From: Tubiluchus corallicola
Lineage: Eukaryota > Priapulida > Priapulimorpha > Priapulimorphida > Tubiluchidae
NCBI GenBank assembly: GCA_030141605.1
Contig: JAQGDQ010000233.1
Span: forward strand, 1 to 62,000
Direction of reading: 5' to 3'
Length of the DNA stretch: 62,000 bases
Below, one piece after another: positions 26,041 through 39,642 of the stretch. How positions within the stretch are numbered: the first letter of the stretch is position 1; each line of letters starts with the position of its first letter. The position numbers and the translations under genes are program-made. A model generated the notes under the pieces. It did not search any database. It worked only from the letters and a program-made list of their open reading frames with translations, and was not told the origin of the DNA.

Positions 26041-29000
26041 GAGCCCAAGTTCATTGACACTAACAGGTATTACAATAGACACCTGAAAGATTAAATTCGC
26101 TTAATTACAAGCAAGAATATAGAATCTTAAATAGTCGGCAGCCATTTGGGACATCATTTTGAATATCAAATTTACAATTATTTAAAACGTTACACCATGT
26201 TTTTGCAACCTACTCAGCGTGAACTTTAAAATGGTGCATGCTATCAAAAAAAGATTAACATGAATTTCCCAATACACAAGCTCCTGCTTGAACAGCAAAA
26301 CTGCAAAAGTAGTGATCTTTCATTGCAATGTTGCATCGTGCACGGCAAATTATTGTGTCGATAAACTAGCTTCGCTGTTTATCTTACTCGAGAACACCAA
26401 CCGTGTCTTAATGAAATTGCCTTTCCGCCAGCTTCTCATTTGTTAACATTGAACACTCTGAAATCGTCCAAATTAGGCTTAGCAGCATTCGAACTTTTGC
26501 CGAAGTTGTAACCAATTTCTATAGAGTCAATCAAGATCTTTATTTTTGCCAAAAGCTCTAGACATAACTAATCGATAACCACCTCTACGAGCAAATAAAG
26601 TCCCAAAGTCGCACAATCACCACTAATGCATTAGCCGTTTCATGAATCCAGTCAAATTTAATTAAGCCAGTTGAGGCCAACATATCGAACGCTGACGCAG
26701 AATTAGCTAATAGCAATGTGGCTGACTGACTGCAAGTGGCTGGCTTCTGGCTTATAGATGACCAGCTAATTAAACTGGAGGGTCAGTTATCCTTGCTGAC
26801 CATGACCGTATTAAATCAAGCGGCCCAGGTCAAAAATCAATTCATTCGCCAAGAAAAGTCACAAAATTTTTCTCATGTGCTTGTAATACAAATAATCAGT
26901 TAAACTTTCACCGTTTTCAAGTTATTATTTATTTAAAAAATCTGTACTTTGAGTTGGATCTTAAACTATCATCCATATTTGACTTTTATACGCTTTGGCC
27001 AACTGCAAACTGGAATCCAACATTCAGTGACTGTGTCTACTTAACAACAGTGTGTCGGAGGTGCCTTAGCCACGTCTGAACGTATATGTACATTGTACAT
27101 GCTCCTTCTGCAAGACAAACAGCCACAATCAGCATAACGAATTAAACTACCCAAAGCAAGTATCGAACCCAAGCAGTAAGAAATCATTTACACATCAATG
27201 TAAATGGCTACTCGTAAATGGCATCTCGTACTCATCAGGGGCTGCATCTTTTACTATTATTTGCTATTATCTTAATGGCATTTGTAAACGTTATTACCTT
27301 AAAGGTGGTGATAGAAAATCTGGACTTTAGTGCCGCATTCGCTTGCAGTTTTGTGCTCATCACCTAACTAACTGACTCACTGACAAAATTACTATGAGAA
27401 ACATAGACTAAACTTTAGGAATTTTACAGTTTCAATGTATTTTTCATGCAACTAACGAAAAAATTCCTTGCAATTTATTCACGTCCATACCTCTAATTTT
27501 TCTCTGATAAAAAACGGTTGTTTCAATCAGCGACAACTAATTATGCTACATGAGCCTGATTAGTTCCCGCCTACTAACATCAATTATGCATGCAGTGAAA
27601 CTGGTAATTACCATTCGAAAAGCAAACCAGAATCTCGACTTAATCAAAGCATAATGTCACAACTTCAAGTGGCATAATGACGCATAAGATGTACATCCAA
27701 GTGGCTTGCATAAAAAAATAGAACCGCCGGCTAAAATTTCCACCCCATTCAAGATTAACTGGGATATTAGAAATTTAATCAGAAGCGCTAACTCAAAAAA
27801 GAGATGCTCAAAATTCATAATGAATACCAAGCTTTAGCTGCAAGTTGATTACCTGCTTATTCTATCGTTTTAAAACGTTTGTAAAAACATACGCCTAATC
27901 TGTTGTTTAGTTTTTTGGACATACAAGACGATAGACGATGATCATAAACCATTAATTGGAACATGCATCACTCTTGCGATTATATTGTAATAAAGTATGA
28001 TAGATTATGACTAATTTTGTATTACGTTATTATTAAACCTACTGAAGAGTTATTAATTAAAAGAACATATTAACCACATATGATAATGCACAAAAGTAAC
28101 AGAACGCGCTTAGAATGAGGCTAGATAACATCATAGGGGAATTTAGAATACCTACGTGCATCAAACTTACGAAGCTATCCCATAAAAATCCTCGGGAAGT
28201 AGTAAAGCTGAAGTCTGCATTACTATATATAACTGAAAAATCAAGTTATGCGAGCAGATAAAAGCTTACAACATTTTATGCGGCACTACATAAGAGCCAT
28301 TTCACTTCTATAAACTCTAAAATGATCCCTTAACAACCTGGTAGACTAATTGGTTTTATTGCTTTCGAAATGATAGACGAAAATAATGTTTTGGCGCGTT
28401 GTAAAGATTTTGAAGTTTTATTAAAAGTCTCGGATGAAAAATTCGGATAAATATTTATTGTTGTTTAAAGCAAATAGCTACTTTCGTTAACAGAAACCTG
28501 GCTCTAGTTTACCGGTGTATTTACAAATTTGCCGGTCGAATTTACCTTACCAAGTGTCTTGTGTTTACTGAAAGCTTGACCTGCCTTGCCTAAGTTAAAA
28601 AGCCTCCATCTATGAGTTGTCTAAAACAATCCAACTGCTAAGTTTTCATTTACAAAGAATGCATTTACAAATTGAATGGGGGTCACAAAAGTATCCGCTG
28701 TCGCTATCAAGTGTTCGGTTTACCAATAATATAGGTGTGTTTATCAAGTAATAGGTTAAAGGTAATTACAAAACAACGTCCAAATGCAGTTACTACATCT
28801 AATATTTACACCCGTTCTTACTCTTAGCATTATTAATCGTAGGTTTCAGAAAGCTCGGAAAATTCTGGAGCTACTAGCAAAGTAGAAAAAACGAAGCTTG
28901 GTTTCTAGTTAGCCTAATAATGAAAGCAGTTGTTGTACTACTGTTATCTTAAGAACTGGAAAATCCCCAAGTTTCCACTTCAGCTTAAACAATGGTAATA

Positions 29001-32000
29001 TTTTAGTAGTCTATTGCGCTTGTTCTGGACGAAATGAAGCGAAAGGATGTTGGTCTGACGTTTGATAGTAATTGACGTTACTGGATGTGACAGCGTCTCG
29101 TTCCTGTTAATTTCGAAACAGGTGAGGCTTTCGCATTTAAACGTGCTGAACTAAAGACCACAGTGAATAGCAAAGAGCCACGCCTAGGGTGTTATCACTG
29201 ATATATGCCAAAAAGATCTACAGTTTGTGTAATGTGCAAAATAATTAACTCATAACATTTTGCAGCCATTTTGCTCGTGTCACGCAAAATTTATTTAACA
29301 GAAAAAGAAATAGTTCTACTCTAGATATTTTGGTGATAACCTTTGGTGATCTCTGATCTTGAGTCCCATAAACTTGGACCCTTCTTATATTATTAAGAAA
29401 CGTAAACTGCAGTGCAGCCAAGCCACAATCTCTTGCAATGCAGACAAGGAAAATCGACCAATCGCTAACAATAATCTTAGGTTAAAAGGCCACAATCAGT
29501 TCTCTGTTTAAAATTTGATTTGGAAAGTGCACACCTAAACTTTAACTGAAACCCATTCAAAGAAGAATGATAGTATTGATAAAAGATTAGAGATTGATAA
29601 ATAAGAGATTTAAGATAGTATTGTATCGGGAACTCAACATTTGCAAAAGGGTCAAAGGTGAAACAAACAAAGACCAAAGTAATAAGATTGAAAGCCTAAT
29701 ACACATAACATACTCTATGCGTTAGTATCCTGCACTTACATTACAGTACAGTGCAAGTACATAACGACTTGATTGCCTTTTTTATATTACACGTCCTAGT
29801 TGCACTAATTGGTGCAGTGTCAGACCCTGCATTTTCTGTCTCTCCCTACAACAACAACAACAATTGCTTTTGATCTCGTAATGTGTATATGCGGTAGGCG
29901 TTATGTAAATACAGGAGAAAATCAATAATGCGCATATGCATATACACAGGGCGACAGCAACCCGGAAGGGCATTCAATCATTTGTAAACTTAGTGCAGGG
30001 CAACATTTCGATTTCGTTACACCTGGCGTGAAGTACAAACATCGACATCACTATCAACAGGTAGTTATGTTTGTCATTCCACACTGCCGTATTTGAACAG
30101 GAACACTAATCAAGAACGGAGGTACGCTGTGTGATGTTAATTATGTTGTGGGGGTTGGGTATGGCTTCTGCAACGCCTGAAAGCCTGGAGTAAATTATGC
30201 AGCGTCGGGTTTCGTCAACAAGGCAAGAGTAAACACCACACTGAATGTAATAAGTGACAATTGAACATACATGTAGCTAATACAAAAGAAAAGTAATGAA
30301 AGGCTTTACAATTATTAGAAGGAAACAGAAATAACACTGTTCTGACCTCCTTGGCTGTCGGTTAGCTGTTGTTAGAAATCAAGTTACAATCATTAACATC
30401 GTCATCATTACGAATGTAACGTGCAGGGGACGTATAACCTGAAATGTAAAATCTGGCAAGTACCATTGTAGTACACTTAAATTGTTAATTATAACCTAAT
30501 ATGTTTCTACGCTTAAAATGTTTTTTCGATATTTTAGTTAACTAATCATCTAGTAAACACTCGGGATTCCACCATGGTTTAGCTAGTGATACCACAACGC
30601 TCAAAGACGTTGACGCCATTTTAATGGGCCCCAGGTCAATCTATGCACAGCAGTCGACACTCGTCGACGTAATTATCATCCTTACCATTACCATCACAGT
30701 CAATGTCGTCGTCATCGTCATCATTGTCATCGTTATTATATACGATCACCATCATTATCATGTCTATGAAAAAATAAAAAATTACTCATACGGTGGCCAA
30801 ATTGCTCTTAGTTCATCTTTAAATAGCTCTTCGTCAATTAACAGATGATTATCTAGCTAAAACAACATGCGTGGGTTTGCAGGTACCAATTCCACAAAAT
30901 TAGCCAAATTAAGCACCAGACTTTTGAAAGGTATTGCTGGTACAGAAAAACATGAAAAATTTTGAGAGGGTGTCTTTTCTAGAAAATTTTCTAGATTATT
31001 TTTTCCTGTTGGGCATTTTAGGACGTTGCGGATCCGGATCACTGACATGCCGAAGATGGGGGCCCGTCGTAATATTAAGGCAAGTAATCTTAAAAATTGC
31101 AGGAAAGACGTTCTAGCCGTGCTGAATGCGGTTTCACTGTGCGAGTGGGCCTATCCGTCCAGAAATGGTATTATTAGTGTTAACCAAGGACAGAAAGACC
31201 GGCCACAGTCGCATGTTTCTCGCGAAACGTTAAAAATTACAAGCTGAATAGTTCTGATAGTTTTGAACATAATTCGACATTGGTAATTCTGTTAAGATTG
31301 GTTTAAACACCTTTGCAATCAGTTTGAGGTAATACACGTTAAAGTCCAAGGATGGAACGTCAGACACCAATTGATAATTACGATGTCGTGCTGCTGGAAT
31401 AATATCCTATTTCTGGGAGTCTTCTTGTGTTGTAGCGTTTGCGGTCCATTGGATTTCATTGCTGGCTTATCAAGTGTAACTTCTAGGCACCGCAGTGCAG
31501 TATAGCAGCTAAGTGAGCACGCATGCATTATTGCTTGCTTGCATGAAGCAGGATCTGGCAGGAGTTAGAGTGATACTTCATTTTAAATTTTTATGTGATT
31601 GCAAGGGTTTCATCGTGTGACTCATCTGCCATAGGTATACATATTGCCGTCAGAGGACCGTCTTCCGTATTTCATTACCTTTTTTATGACATGACTGGAG
31701 AAACCTATCTCGAAAAAACTAAAGTCCAGAGGACCCAGCAGCAAACACACACTCGGCTCTGAGTTGCAAAACACATTCTTGTCTACCTTTAAGACTACTT
31801 GCTTGGCTTGTGATTTTTTACGAATACGTATTTGAAAATTTTTCAGCTTCATTTTTATCATTTTGTCATTAAACTTGGAAACTTGTCGAGTGTTTTTCAG
31901 ACATTTTTGTTTGAAAGCTTAATAGGCTTGCTCTCCTATCTTCTTGGCAGTGAGCAGGTGTTTGCCAGCATCTAGATGGCAACTGTTTAAGGTAACAAAG

Positions 32001-32387
32001 TGAGCAACAAGTCTTGCCTGAGTAGAATGGATTCACCGCAGGGTTTTTTTAGAAGATCAACTGTAGGCCACGTCAGCTTTATTTCTTCTGATCTTATTTA
32101 TCTTAAGCAGCTGCAAATATGGATGATTAAGTTGAAAACATCACATAATTTCCTTCATTTGCCTCACGCAGTACTGAGATATCAGACAATCGACAAGTAG
32201 AAGACGAAATTCATTTTTTTATTCCTCCTTCTGCAACAAGTTAGGGCAATGTTTTTGTTCAGATATAACAAGCATCAATAGCAATTTCATTAACTTGAAC
32301 GATAATGAAAAGCTGAAATTCGCAGGGGGAAACGATTGCGATATGACCAGAATAGTCGCCCATTACATTTTTTAAAAGGAGTAAATT
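26041..32387. other. no supported gene
   Basis: AT-rich unique sequence apart from the tract at 30668. GGGTTCGATACTTGC on minus near 27160-27174 is B-box-like but has no matching A-box or stem. Confidence 0.55.
30668..30765. repeat. degenerate (ATC/GTC)n trinucleotide tract
   Basis: Triplets ATC, ACC, GTC and ATT are in register. The Ile/Val-rich frame that spans it is a repeat artefact. Confidence 0.65.
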
Positions 32388-32473
32388 GTACTAACATGTA
32401 AATATTTATAATATTATTTATTAGTTTTCAGTACTAACATGTAAATATTTATAATATTATTTATTAGTTTTCA
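32388..32473 (+). repeat. exact 43-bp tandem duplication
   Basis: Two adjacent identical copies (32388-32430 and 32431-32473) begin GTACTAACATGTAAATATTT. Their identity implies a recent duplication. Confidence 0.95.
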
Positions 32474-34519
32474 TGATACGCTACCTGTATCTATACTAAA
32501 ATTATATATATTTGTTATTTGTCATGTGTTTTTTGGCTCTATAGCTACAACGTAATAACTCTGTTTGTACTTTTGTATGTTGTTCTTGTTTGCTTGTATG
32601 TATGTATGTCATTGTAATGTAATGTATATATCAATAATGAATTCTAATTCTAATTCTATCAAGTACGTAGTACTTGGCGACGGTCCTGTGCAGAAGCTTT
32701 ACATTACTCCGGGCCTGGTTGACCGTCTCCTCAATGCTGTGGTCAATATGATCTTGAAAAGGCGATTTGTGCTATTAATTTGGATGGAGAAGCCTTCTTG
32801 CAGCAAGTAAGCTCGAACTTCAAACTTATCAGTGTAGCAGATCTATTTAATTCAGCGAAATGATATTGTATTGCTGAATTAAATAATGGCCGCAATAAAG
32901 ATGTTACAAATTATTGTCATGAATTCATCCGTTCACTTTAATCATCAGGCAGTTGTCACATAGTAGCATAGTAGTACTGTAAAAAGTGGGCGTGCTTTAG
33001 CTTGTCTAAGGCAAAGCACAGAGGATTAGTTTTCGGACATAGGCGACATACAACATCCAGTTTCCTTCTCTAGAAGCCCGAAGGAGGCTCAGCATGATCT
33101 CTGAAAGTTCATGTTACCCCCATCCTTTAGGGGAAAGCTCTAGGGTCAAAGCTGGAAGCTGTAGAAGCTGGCGGTTATCCCCAAGATGGGCTTCTTTATC
33201 TCCAGCCATCCTACGAAGCCTCATTAGAGATTCATAGAGAAACTTATGCGTTTTGTCAACACTGTTGTGCTTCCTGTTTCCTTCACTGACCCTTCCGTCC
33301 AATAAATACGAAAAGCTACTCTTATGAAAAGTCTATCATGTACATATTGATTTACTTATACTGTTCCCTCCAATAATTTAGAGTAGGTAAAGTTTTGTCC
33401 GCGTAAGATGGTTCCGATATCTGGTCTGGCCCAAGACTATTGTAACATGTAACAGAAATAGTGACAGAATTTTACAACCTTTACTTTTAAGTAATTTGAC
33501 ATTCATTACCTAAGAATATTTAAAAAATTTTTACAAAATAGTAATGTTCTGATTCGTGGTCAGCGATGTTAAAAACAAATGACTTGGAATTGCCAGTGTT
33601 GTGTGACAAATATCCAGCTGTGGCCTATCTCAGGAATCAATGGAAGCCTTGAAAGTGGCCCGTTTGAGCAACTAGGTCCTTTCACACAATAAAACCAAAA
33701 GTACATTCGCATTCAGCATAGCGGAAACATCTTTCCTGCAATTTTCGGGATTATTTGCCTTAACATTGTGACGTGCTCCATACTCGGATCTCCAGAAAAA
33801 CCTGATTTTCATTCAGTGTTTTAATCCCCCTTCCCAATAATTTTCAGATTTATATAGCTGATATTAGGGTGTGCCTTACTTTCGCACCCAGAGGACTTGA
33901 AATGGGCTAACCGGCGCATGAATCCATCCGTAGAAAAACAGTAATACCAGATTCGGATCCAGTGCCATTAAATACCCCCTTCCTGTAATGCTCGGGTTTA
34001 CATAGAATATCCTAGAATGGGGCATATCCTGATCAAGGCCTGCAACGCCCTAAAATGCCAGAAATGGTAAAAACAATGGATTTTCCAGAGATGATGCCCT
34101 TCTAAAAATTATCCATGACTTTTATGTTAGAATCAGCTTTCAAAAGTGTGGTACCCAGTTTGGCCTAGTTTTTTGAATTAGCACCTGTATATGGTTGTTG
34201 CGCAGGACAATAGGTTATTTAGTTTATTTAGGAATAAGCTACCTTTACGTCGCCTTACGAGCATGAGAAATGTCACGTCACTCTCGATTCATCGTCATTA
34301 TTATTACTGTCGTCCCATAATTATTGTCATTATTTACCAAGGTTCCAGTATAGGTGAGTAAGGCGGAGAATAATTAGCGCAAACAAGGCTTTCCGAAAAA
34401 AGACTAAGCTAGAATGTACGAACTCTTGTTAGAATATAGAATATACGCATTTGAATTTCAGACTGGATATACCTGCAATAATTTTTGAAATGACCATTTG
34501 CGTAAAAATTATGCGAACA
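32474..34519. other. no supported gene
   Basis: A 62-codon minus frame at 33114-33302 has a coding-like composition (KFLYESLMRLRRMAGDKEAH) but no ATG start and no clear splice sites. The rest is unique sequence. Confidence 0.5.
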
Positions 34520-34990
34520 CCATTTGTGACTGTATATAACTATTTAACTTAGTCGGCGAGTACTATCTGTGCAAGGTAAATCATTAAGTAAATATAAAAT
34601 ATATCAAAGTGGCGTTCAGTGCCGAAAAACAGTTATGCACACATCATAAGTAGTGCTCACGTGTTGTACAGTTATGCAAACACCACAAGTGTTACTCACT
34701 GGCTCAGATAAACAGCTATGCTCACAACACATTTAACTAAGCGCATAACCACTTTTTTCGGCAGCGAATATCACCTTAATATGTGCTTAACGATTTATCT
34801 TAACCAGTGAGTACTACCAGTGATGACTGCATAACTGTTTAACTTAGTAAGTGAGCACCCTCTGTGAGGGGTGTGTAACTGTTTAACTTAGTGAGTAACA
34901 CCTGTGGTGTGTGCGTCACTGTTTAACTTTACTGGCACCTTCTGTGTTGTGCAGAGCGGTTTATCTTAATCAGTGAGCACTACCTCTGAT
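34520..34990. repeat. mosaic minisatellite with an internal inversion
   Basis: Units of 38-44 bp start CTGTTTAACTTAGTGAGTAA and continue CACCTGTGGTGTGTG at 34835, 34879 and 34919, with a diverged unit near 34957. Earlier units lie from 34528. The central units (about 34650-34735) are in the opposite orientation (GTTACTCACTGGCTCAG). They are bounded by inverted arms 34573-34640 and 34741-34805 (GCCGAAAAAC/TTTTTTCGGC). Confidence 0.8.
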
Positions 34991-37164
34991 GTGTGCTCAG
35001 CACTCTTTACCATTGAAGGACAGATCTGGATAGGGAACACTTTGCTGTTGCTTTTCTGGGCTGGTTTTCCCTAGTATTCCACTCAAGATGTGATTTAAAA
35101 AACGAGTGTTTCCAAACACCGAAATGTCCACACCAAACCAGAAATTCAGTCAAATTTCCAATGATGACATTCAACCATCACCACGTGATAATAACCCTTC
35201 CAGAGACCGTCAAGGTACAAAACAGCCGCAGAATGAGTAATGAAACTAACTGTACGAGCGAAGGAATTTGCTTCATCAAACCAAGACTGATTGGCTCACT
35301 ACGTGCCCAATAATAACAAATAATGAGACGCCTGGGATCTCATTTGCAAATCGCAAAATTGTTAATGGACGGCAAAAACGAATTGAAGCAACACTCTGAA
35401 AAGCGTTGGGAACCGAACTATTTATCACGGCGGCGGCTGCAAAAATAAAACCTCATGCAGGAAAACTGCAAAAACAGTTTCTGTTTAACGTGAATTTCTG
35501 CGGATTTCTGAATGTCCAGGATGAACGAATTTTTTCAAACGTTCTAGGCGTTTCTGATGTCATAAAAATAAATTCCTCTTTCTCATGCTTATTCAAAAGG
35601 GCCCTACACCTCATTGAAGGAAAATAAATAAAAAATAACACAAAATATTCTTTTGTGGCAAAAAACTCACTTTTTTATCTAATTCTGATTATGCCTAATC
35701 CTCTATACCAGTTATTGAGTCAACTGTAGGCTTGTTGCGTGAAACTTTTTTATTTCTCGCAATGCGCCCAAAATATTATTTTGCTCTATTTTGCTTATTT
35801 TGTTTAAATTAATTTTAACTTTTTATTCCATACTTTGCAAGTTCATGGTATGTGATACAGTACTTAGTACAAAATTCCGTAATTAAGAAAATGAGAGAAC
35901 ACGACGTTTAAAACCACTAAATGTGATATAACTTTAGGTAAAAAAATAAAACAGAGAAAAATTGTATAAAATTATTAAATACAGATTTTCGTTTTTTTTA
36001 TATTAACACCAACAAAGATATCACACATAAAAAACGCAATTATGAAGAAAAACAGGACTGTTCATAAACATTACAAGAGAGGCCAAGATGTGACTGTGGC
36101 TAATGATTTTATGGTTCTGTGTATTTTCTTTTTTTTTGATCTTGGACTTTTAATTAATGATACCTACTCTTGGCATTAAGAATTAAATCTGCGTTAGGTG
36201 ATCTAGTAAATTTAAGGGTATTAACTTTGTTCGACTGGCAAAGTTTCCATCTTCTGGCCGGTACTTGTATAACAGCGACACCTTTTCTCCCTGAGAAACT
36301 GTTTTGCAGTTTAGCTAGTCTGGTATTAGCAGCTATATTACATTTCCCTTCCTCTTGTCCCAATCTCTCGCTAGAATTTTCCACACAAAAGAAAGATACA
36401 ATCACACAGATTAATAATTCTTTTTATCCGATCGTTCACGGTTAGCTCAATTGATTTTACCAATGTTCTATCATTGAAAGATGATCAATCATTCTACACG
36501 ATCTTTTTCAATTACTCAAATTGTCCTGGTATACTCGCTGCGTCTCCCACAGAGGATAGTCTCATTATAGGCAGTTTCCTCTTCCTCATCCTCTACGCCT
36601 ATGTACTGAAAAAATGCCCTTCTGCATATCTTTGTATTTTTGCGTATATGAATTACTTTGGATAAGTAATGTTTCATTTTTCGTTTTTCTTCTATTGTAG
36701 GGACATTATATTGGATGTGTTTAATGAAAAGTGTCACTCACTAAAAGTTTCATTACACTATCCTCTCTACTAAATATTTTCACTCACCAAGACACTAAGC
36801 TAGTCATTAATTTTGTGTCTGATTGTTTCAAGTTATTTTGATTGTTAATCGATCAATTTGAGTATTGTTCTTGTTGGACTAATTCCCTCCTTGTTAAGTT
36901 CTTACCCCGTGTATTTGTAATTGTTAATCAATAAATTTAATCTAATCTTGAACAGCTTCTTAAAACAGTTTGTAATTATAAAATTTCCTTATTTGAAAGT
37001 AAAAATAAAAAATATTGCGCAGATGCTCATACATCAGGAACTTACCTAGGTTTATCTAAGCACGCCCCATTTATTAGCGGGGCAATTAGAAAACAGTAGA
37101 CAATTCTAGATAACAGCTTCTTCTTTCCTTGAGCGTACGACAATAGAAAACTTTTAAAAACTAA
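34991..37164. other. no supported gene
   Basis: AT-rich unique sequence. Open frames of 63-91 codons near 36.2-36.7 kb occur on both strands and look like chance. Confidence 0.55.
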
Positions 37165-37230
37165 TTAGAGTATTACCGCAGTGAAATAGTGGTTATGACG
37201 TTAGGCAAAGCGAATCAGTTCCCATCCCCC
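37165..37230 (+). other. tRNA-Val-like A-box remnant
   Basis: GCAGTGAAATAGTGGTTATG at 37179-37198, followed by ACGTT, closely resembles the D-arm/A-box region of eukaryotic tRNA-Val (GTAGTGTAGTGGTTATCACGTT in that family). A weak B-box (AGTTCCCATCC) lies at 37217-37227. The rest does not fold as a tRNA, so a SINE head or pseudogene is likely. Confidence 0.3.
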
Positions 37231-37901
37231 GTTTCAATGTCTGTTTAACTTTTTATACTACATTAACTTCGTCATCTATAGATCCGTTCCTCAAAAATAT
37301 CAACTTGCTTTCTACTTAGTCCCCATTGGTCGAAGTTGGTAACGTACATGCGAAGAAAACAAACTAAATTGCAAATCCAAACGAATTATATCAGGCTTTC
37401 TGCATGTTTGGCAATTGGCATTTCAATTGTTGTTTGTGAATTTACGTAATTAACCAACTAGCAATTTTATTTGATTTTACGTTATGCTTCCTTTTCCAGT
37501 TTCGCCTCCTTGCATGTAACGTGTTGAATATTACTATTATCTTTATTCTAGATCTTTTCACTACTGAATTCGAAAGCTGCAGGCACGTTATTCTTGCCGT
37601 TCCAATTTTCTAGTTTCAAACTAAGTTGACGTGTTTATGAAATTTTCTTATATAATATAAATTTAACGCTTGGCTACTCAATTTCGACCGAATCTGATTA
37701 TTTTCTTCCGCAGAACGAGCAAACAACAGTCTTCTCATATCTGGATTTATCCTTGAGAAATAAATGGGCTGAAACTGAGATAAACCAAGCCTGTAAACGG
37801 TGTACACAGGTTTATTTTCAGGTGTATTTTACACATGTACGGGAATAATGCGGCGAACGTACATATTGTTGATCCGACGACGATGGGTTTGAAATTTGCA
37901 G

Positions 37902-38111
37902 GATGCTCTGTACAGAAACTCGACGGTGCCTCAAGCATTTGCATGCATCCGGCCCGTGCGGCAACAGGAACTGACAAAACTTCCGCTTTTACCTACAGAC
38001 GCTGTTAAAAACGAAATACGAAATATTAGCCGAGACAGACGTTGTTGCACTACATGGTTCTGCAATAATCCAGCCAGTCAGCTATCTAATGAGGAAGCCA
38101 TTTACAAATGA
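37902..38111 (+). CDS. unassigned possible terminal exon
   Basis: After an acceptor-like gaaatttgcag, 69 codons are open to TGA (starts DALYRNSTVPQAFACIRPVR, later RDRRCCTTWFCNN). The segment is visibly more GC-rich than its flanks, with mixed codon use. The family is not recognised, the polypyrimidine tract is weak, and no upstream exon was found. AATAAA occurs about 280 bp downstream (38392). Confidence 0.2.
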   Translation, partial: DALYRNSTVPQAFACIRPVRQQELTKLPLLPTDAVKNEIRNISRDRRCCTTWFCNNPASQLSNEEAIYK

Positions 38112-38560
38112 ATCGGAAGATGGATGCTAGACTAGAACACTAGGATCAGTTAGAAAATTTAATGCTCATGTATTTTCGTAGCTTTTGGTGTATGCCATTT
38201 TTGACCTTAAAATGAAAGATCGTTCGTCTATCAGTGTTCGCCTTGATGTCGCCCTGACAATTTTCTTCATAATTATATAGCCAGGAAAGTAAACAAAGCT
38301 ACTTCGTTACTGTCACATACGGATGTTTCGCCGCCACACTGGTTTATGGATTAAATTCAAACTGGGACCAATTCAGAAACTAAAAACAGATAATAAATCG
38401 TTAATGTTGGGGCGTTCGTATTGTATTAATTTAACACAATGACTAAGTTGTCTTACGCATTCCATGCAATGCCTAGGTAATATATAAAATATCTTGAAAA
38501 ATTTCAACTGAACACGAACTACGTTCATTTTACCTGATTCCAAAGTCACTTTTTATATAA

Positions 38561-39642
38561 ATCTTAACTATTATAGAGAACGTCTAGGAAATGTGTAAAA
38601 GCCACAAAAAATTATTTCACACTTTCCTCAATATGAATATTGTTATATGAAATGCTTAGGAACTTTATAAAACGTCTAATTTTTCCACATTGCCGGTAAC
38701 ATATATAAGATAAAAAATAAAAAACTACACTAAAGACTACGGTATACTAAAACTTACAAGATACTACTGGGACGCACTGTTAAAAACATAAATAATTTGC
38801 GTACTAAAAGAATGAAGAAAAATTATAACTAGGCATCTTCAATCAGCATGCGTTTATAAGACCTAAAGAAACGAGATATATAAAGTACATTAGAGCGGTT
38901 TCCAGTTTCCTGTAAGTTGAATTTAGCTATCACCGCAATAATATAAGCTATTTTAATCATTAATTAATCGATTTTGAATATTCAAAAATCATTTATGAAT
39001 CTTAATAGATCAATTTTGAATATTCATAATTCATTTCATTTTTAGTTATAATAATTTATAAGGAATTTTTAATATTAGAAAATGAATTATGAATATTCAA
39101 AATTCATTCATTAATATACATAAATGATTTAGTAATAGCAAAAGTAAGCGTTAAGTTCCACTTTGCCGTTCCATGCTCATAAGTTAACAACGATTTACTC
39201 ATTTTAACGTGACTCTGACAAAAGTAGATCTACAATCTGAAGAGTTGCGTGCTAATAGCGAAAATTTAACTCACTGAAACTTGGAAACCGCTCTAATGTA
39301 TTTTACAAATCTTGTTTTTAGTTCTTTTTGGAACCACATGCTTATTGAAGATATCTACTTTTAATTTTTCTTCATACTTTTGGTTTGCATGCTATCTGGA
39401 TGTTTTAATAGTGCATCCCAGGAGTATTATATTACTTTTAGTATATCCTAGTTCTTAGTGTGATTTTTCGTTTTTTGTCTTATACATATATATTATAGGC
39501 AGTGTATAAAAATTAGACATTGTATAAAATTCCTAAGCATTTCATATAACACCTAAGCATTCAGAAAAAGTGTGAAATAATTTTTTTGCTGCGCACTTTC
39601 ACACTTTACCTTTACTTAGACGCTTTCTATAATAGCTAAGGT
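38561..39642. repeat. 1.08-kb foldback element with nested hairpin
   Basis: Arm 38561-38936 is the imperfect inverse of 39246-39642. Shared blocks run throughout: CTATTATAGA, AAATTATTTCACACTTT, TTATATGAAATGCTTAGGAA, GTCTAATTTTT, GAATGAAGAAAAATTA against GTATGAAGAAAAATTA, and CATTAGAGCGGTTTCCA. Within the 310-bp loop is a second hairpin (about 39008-39112, TTTTGAATATTCATAATTCA inverted). No ORF spans it. The structure resembles a large foldback/MITE insertion with arms diverged by perhaps a fifth, judged by eye. Confidence 0.88.

Noticed and set aside
33114-33302. 62-codon minus frame with coding-like composition
   Set aside because: No ATG (it begins at a TTG), no good splice sites, no family; kept only as a note in the region entry.
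37902-38111. CC...C pattern after a dibasic site (RRCCTTWFC), as in small cysteine-rich secreted peptides
   Set aside because: Too few cysteines, no signal-peptide exon found and no family match; naming a peptide or toxin family would be unsupported.
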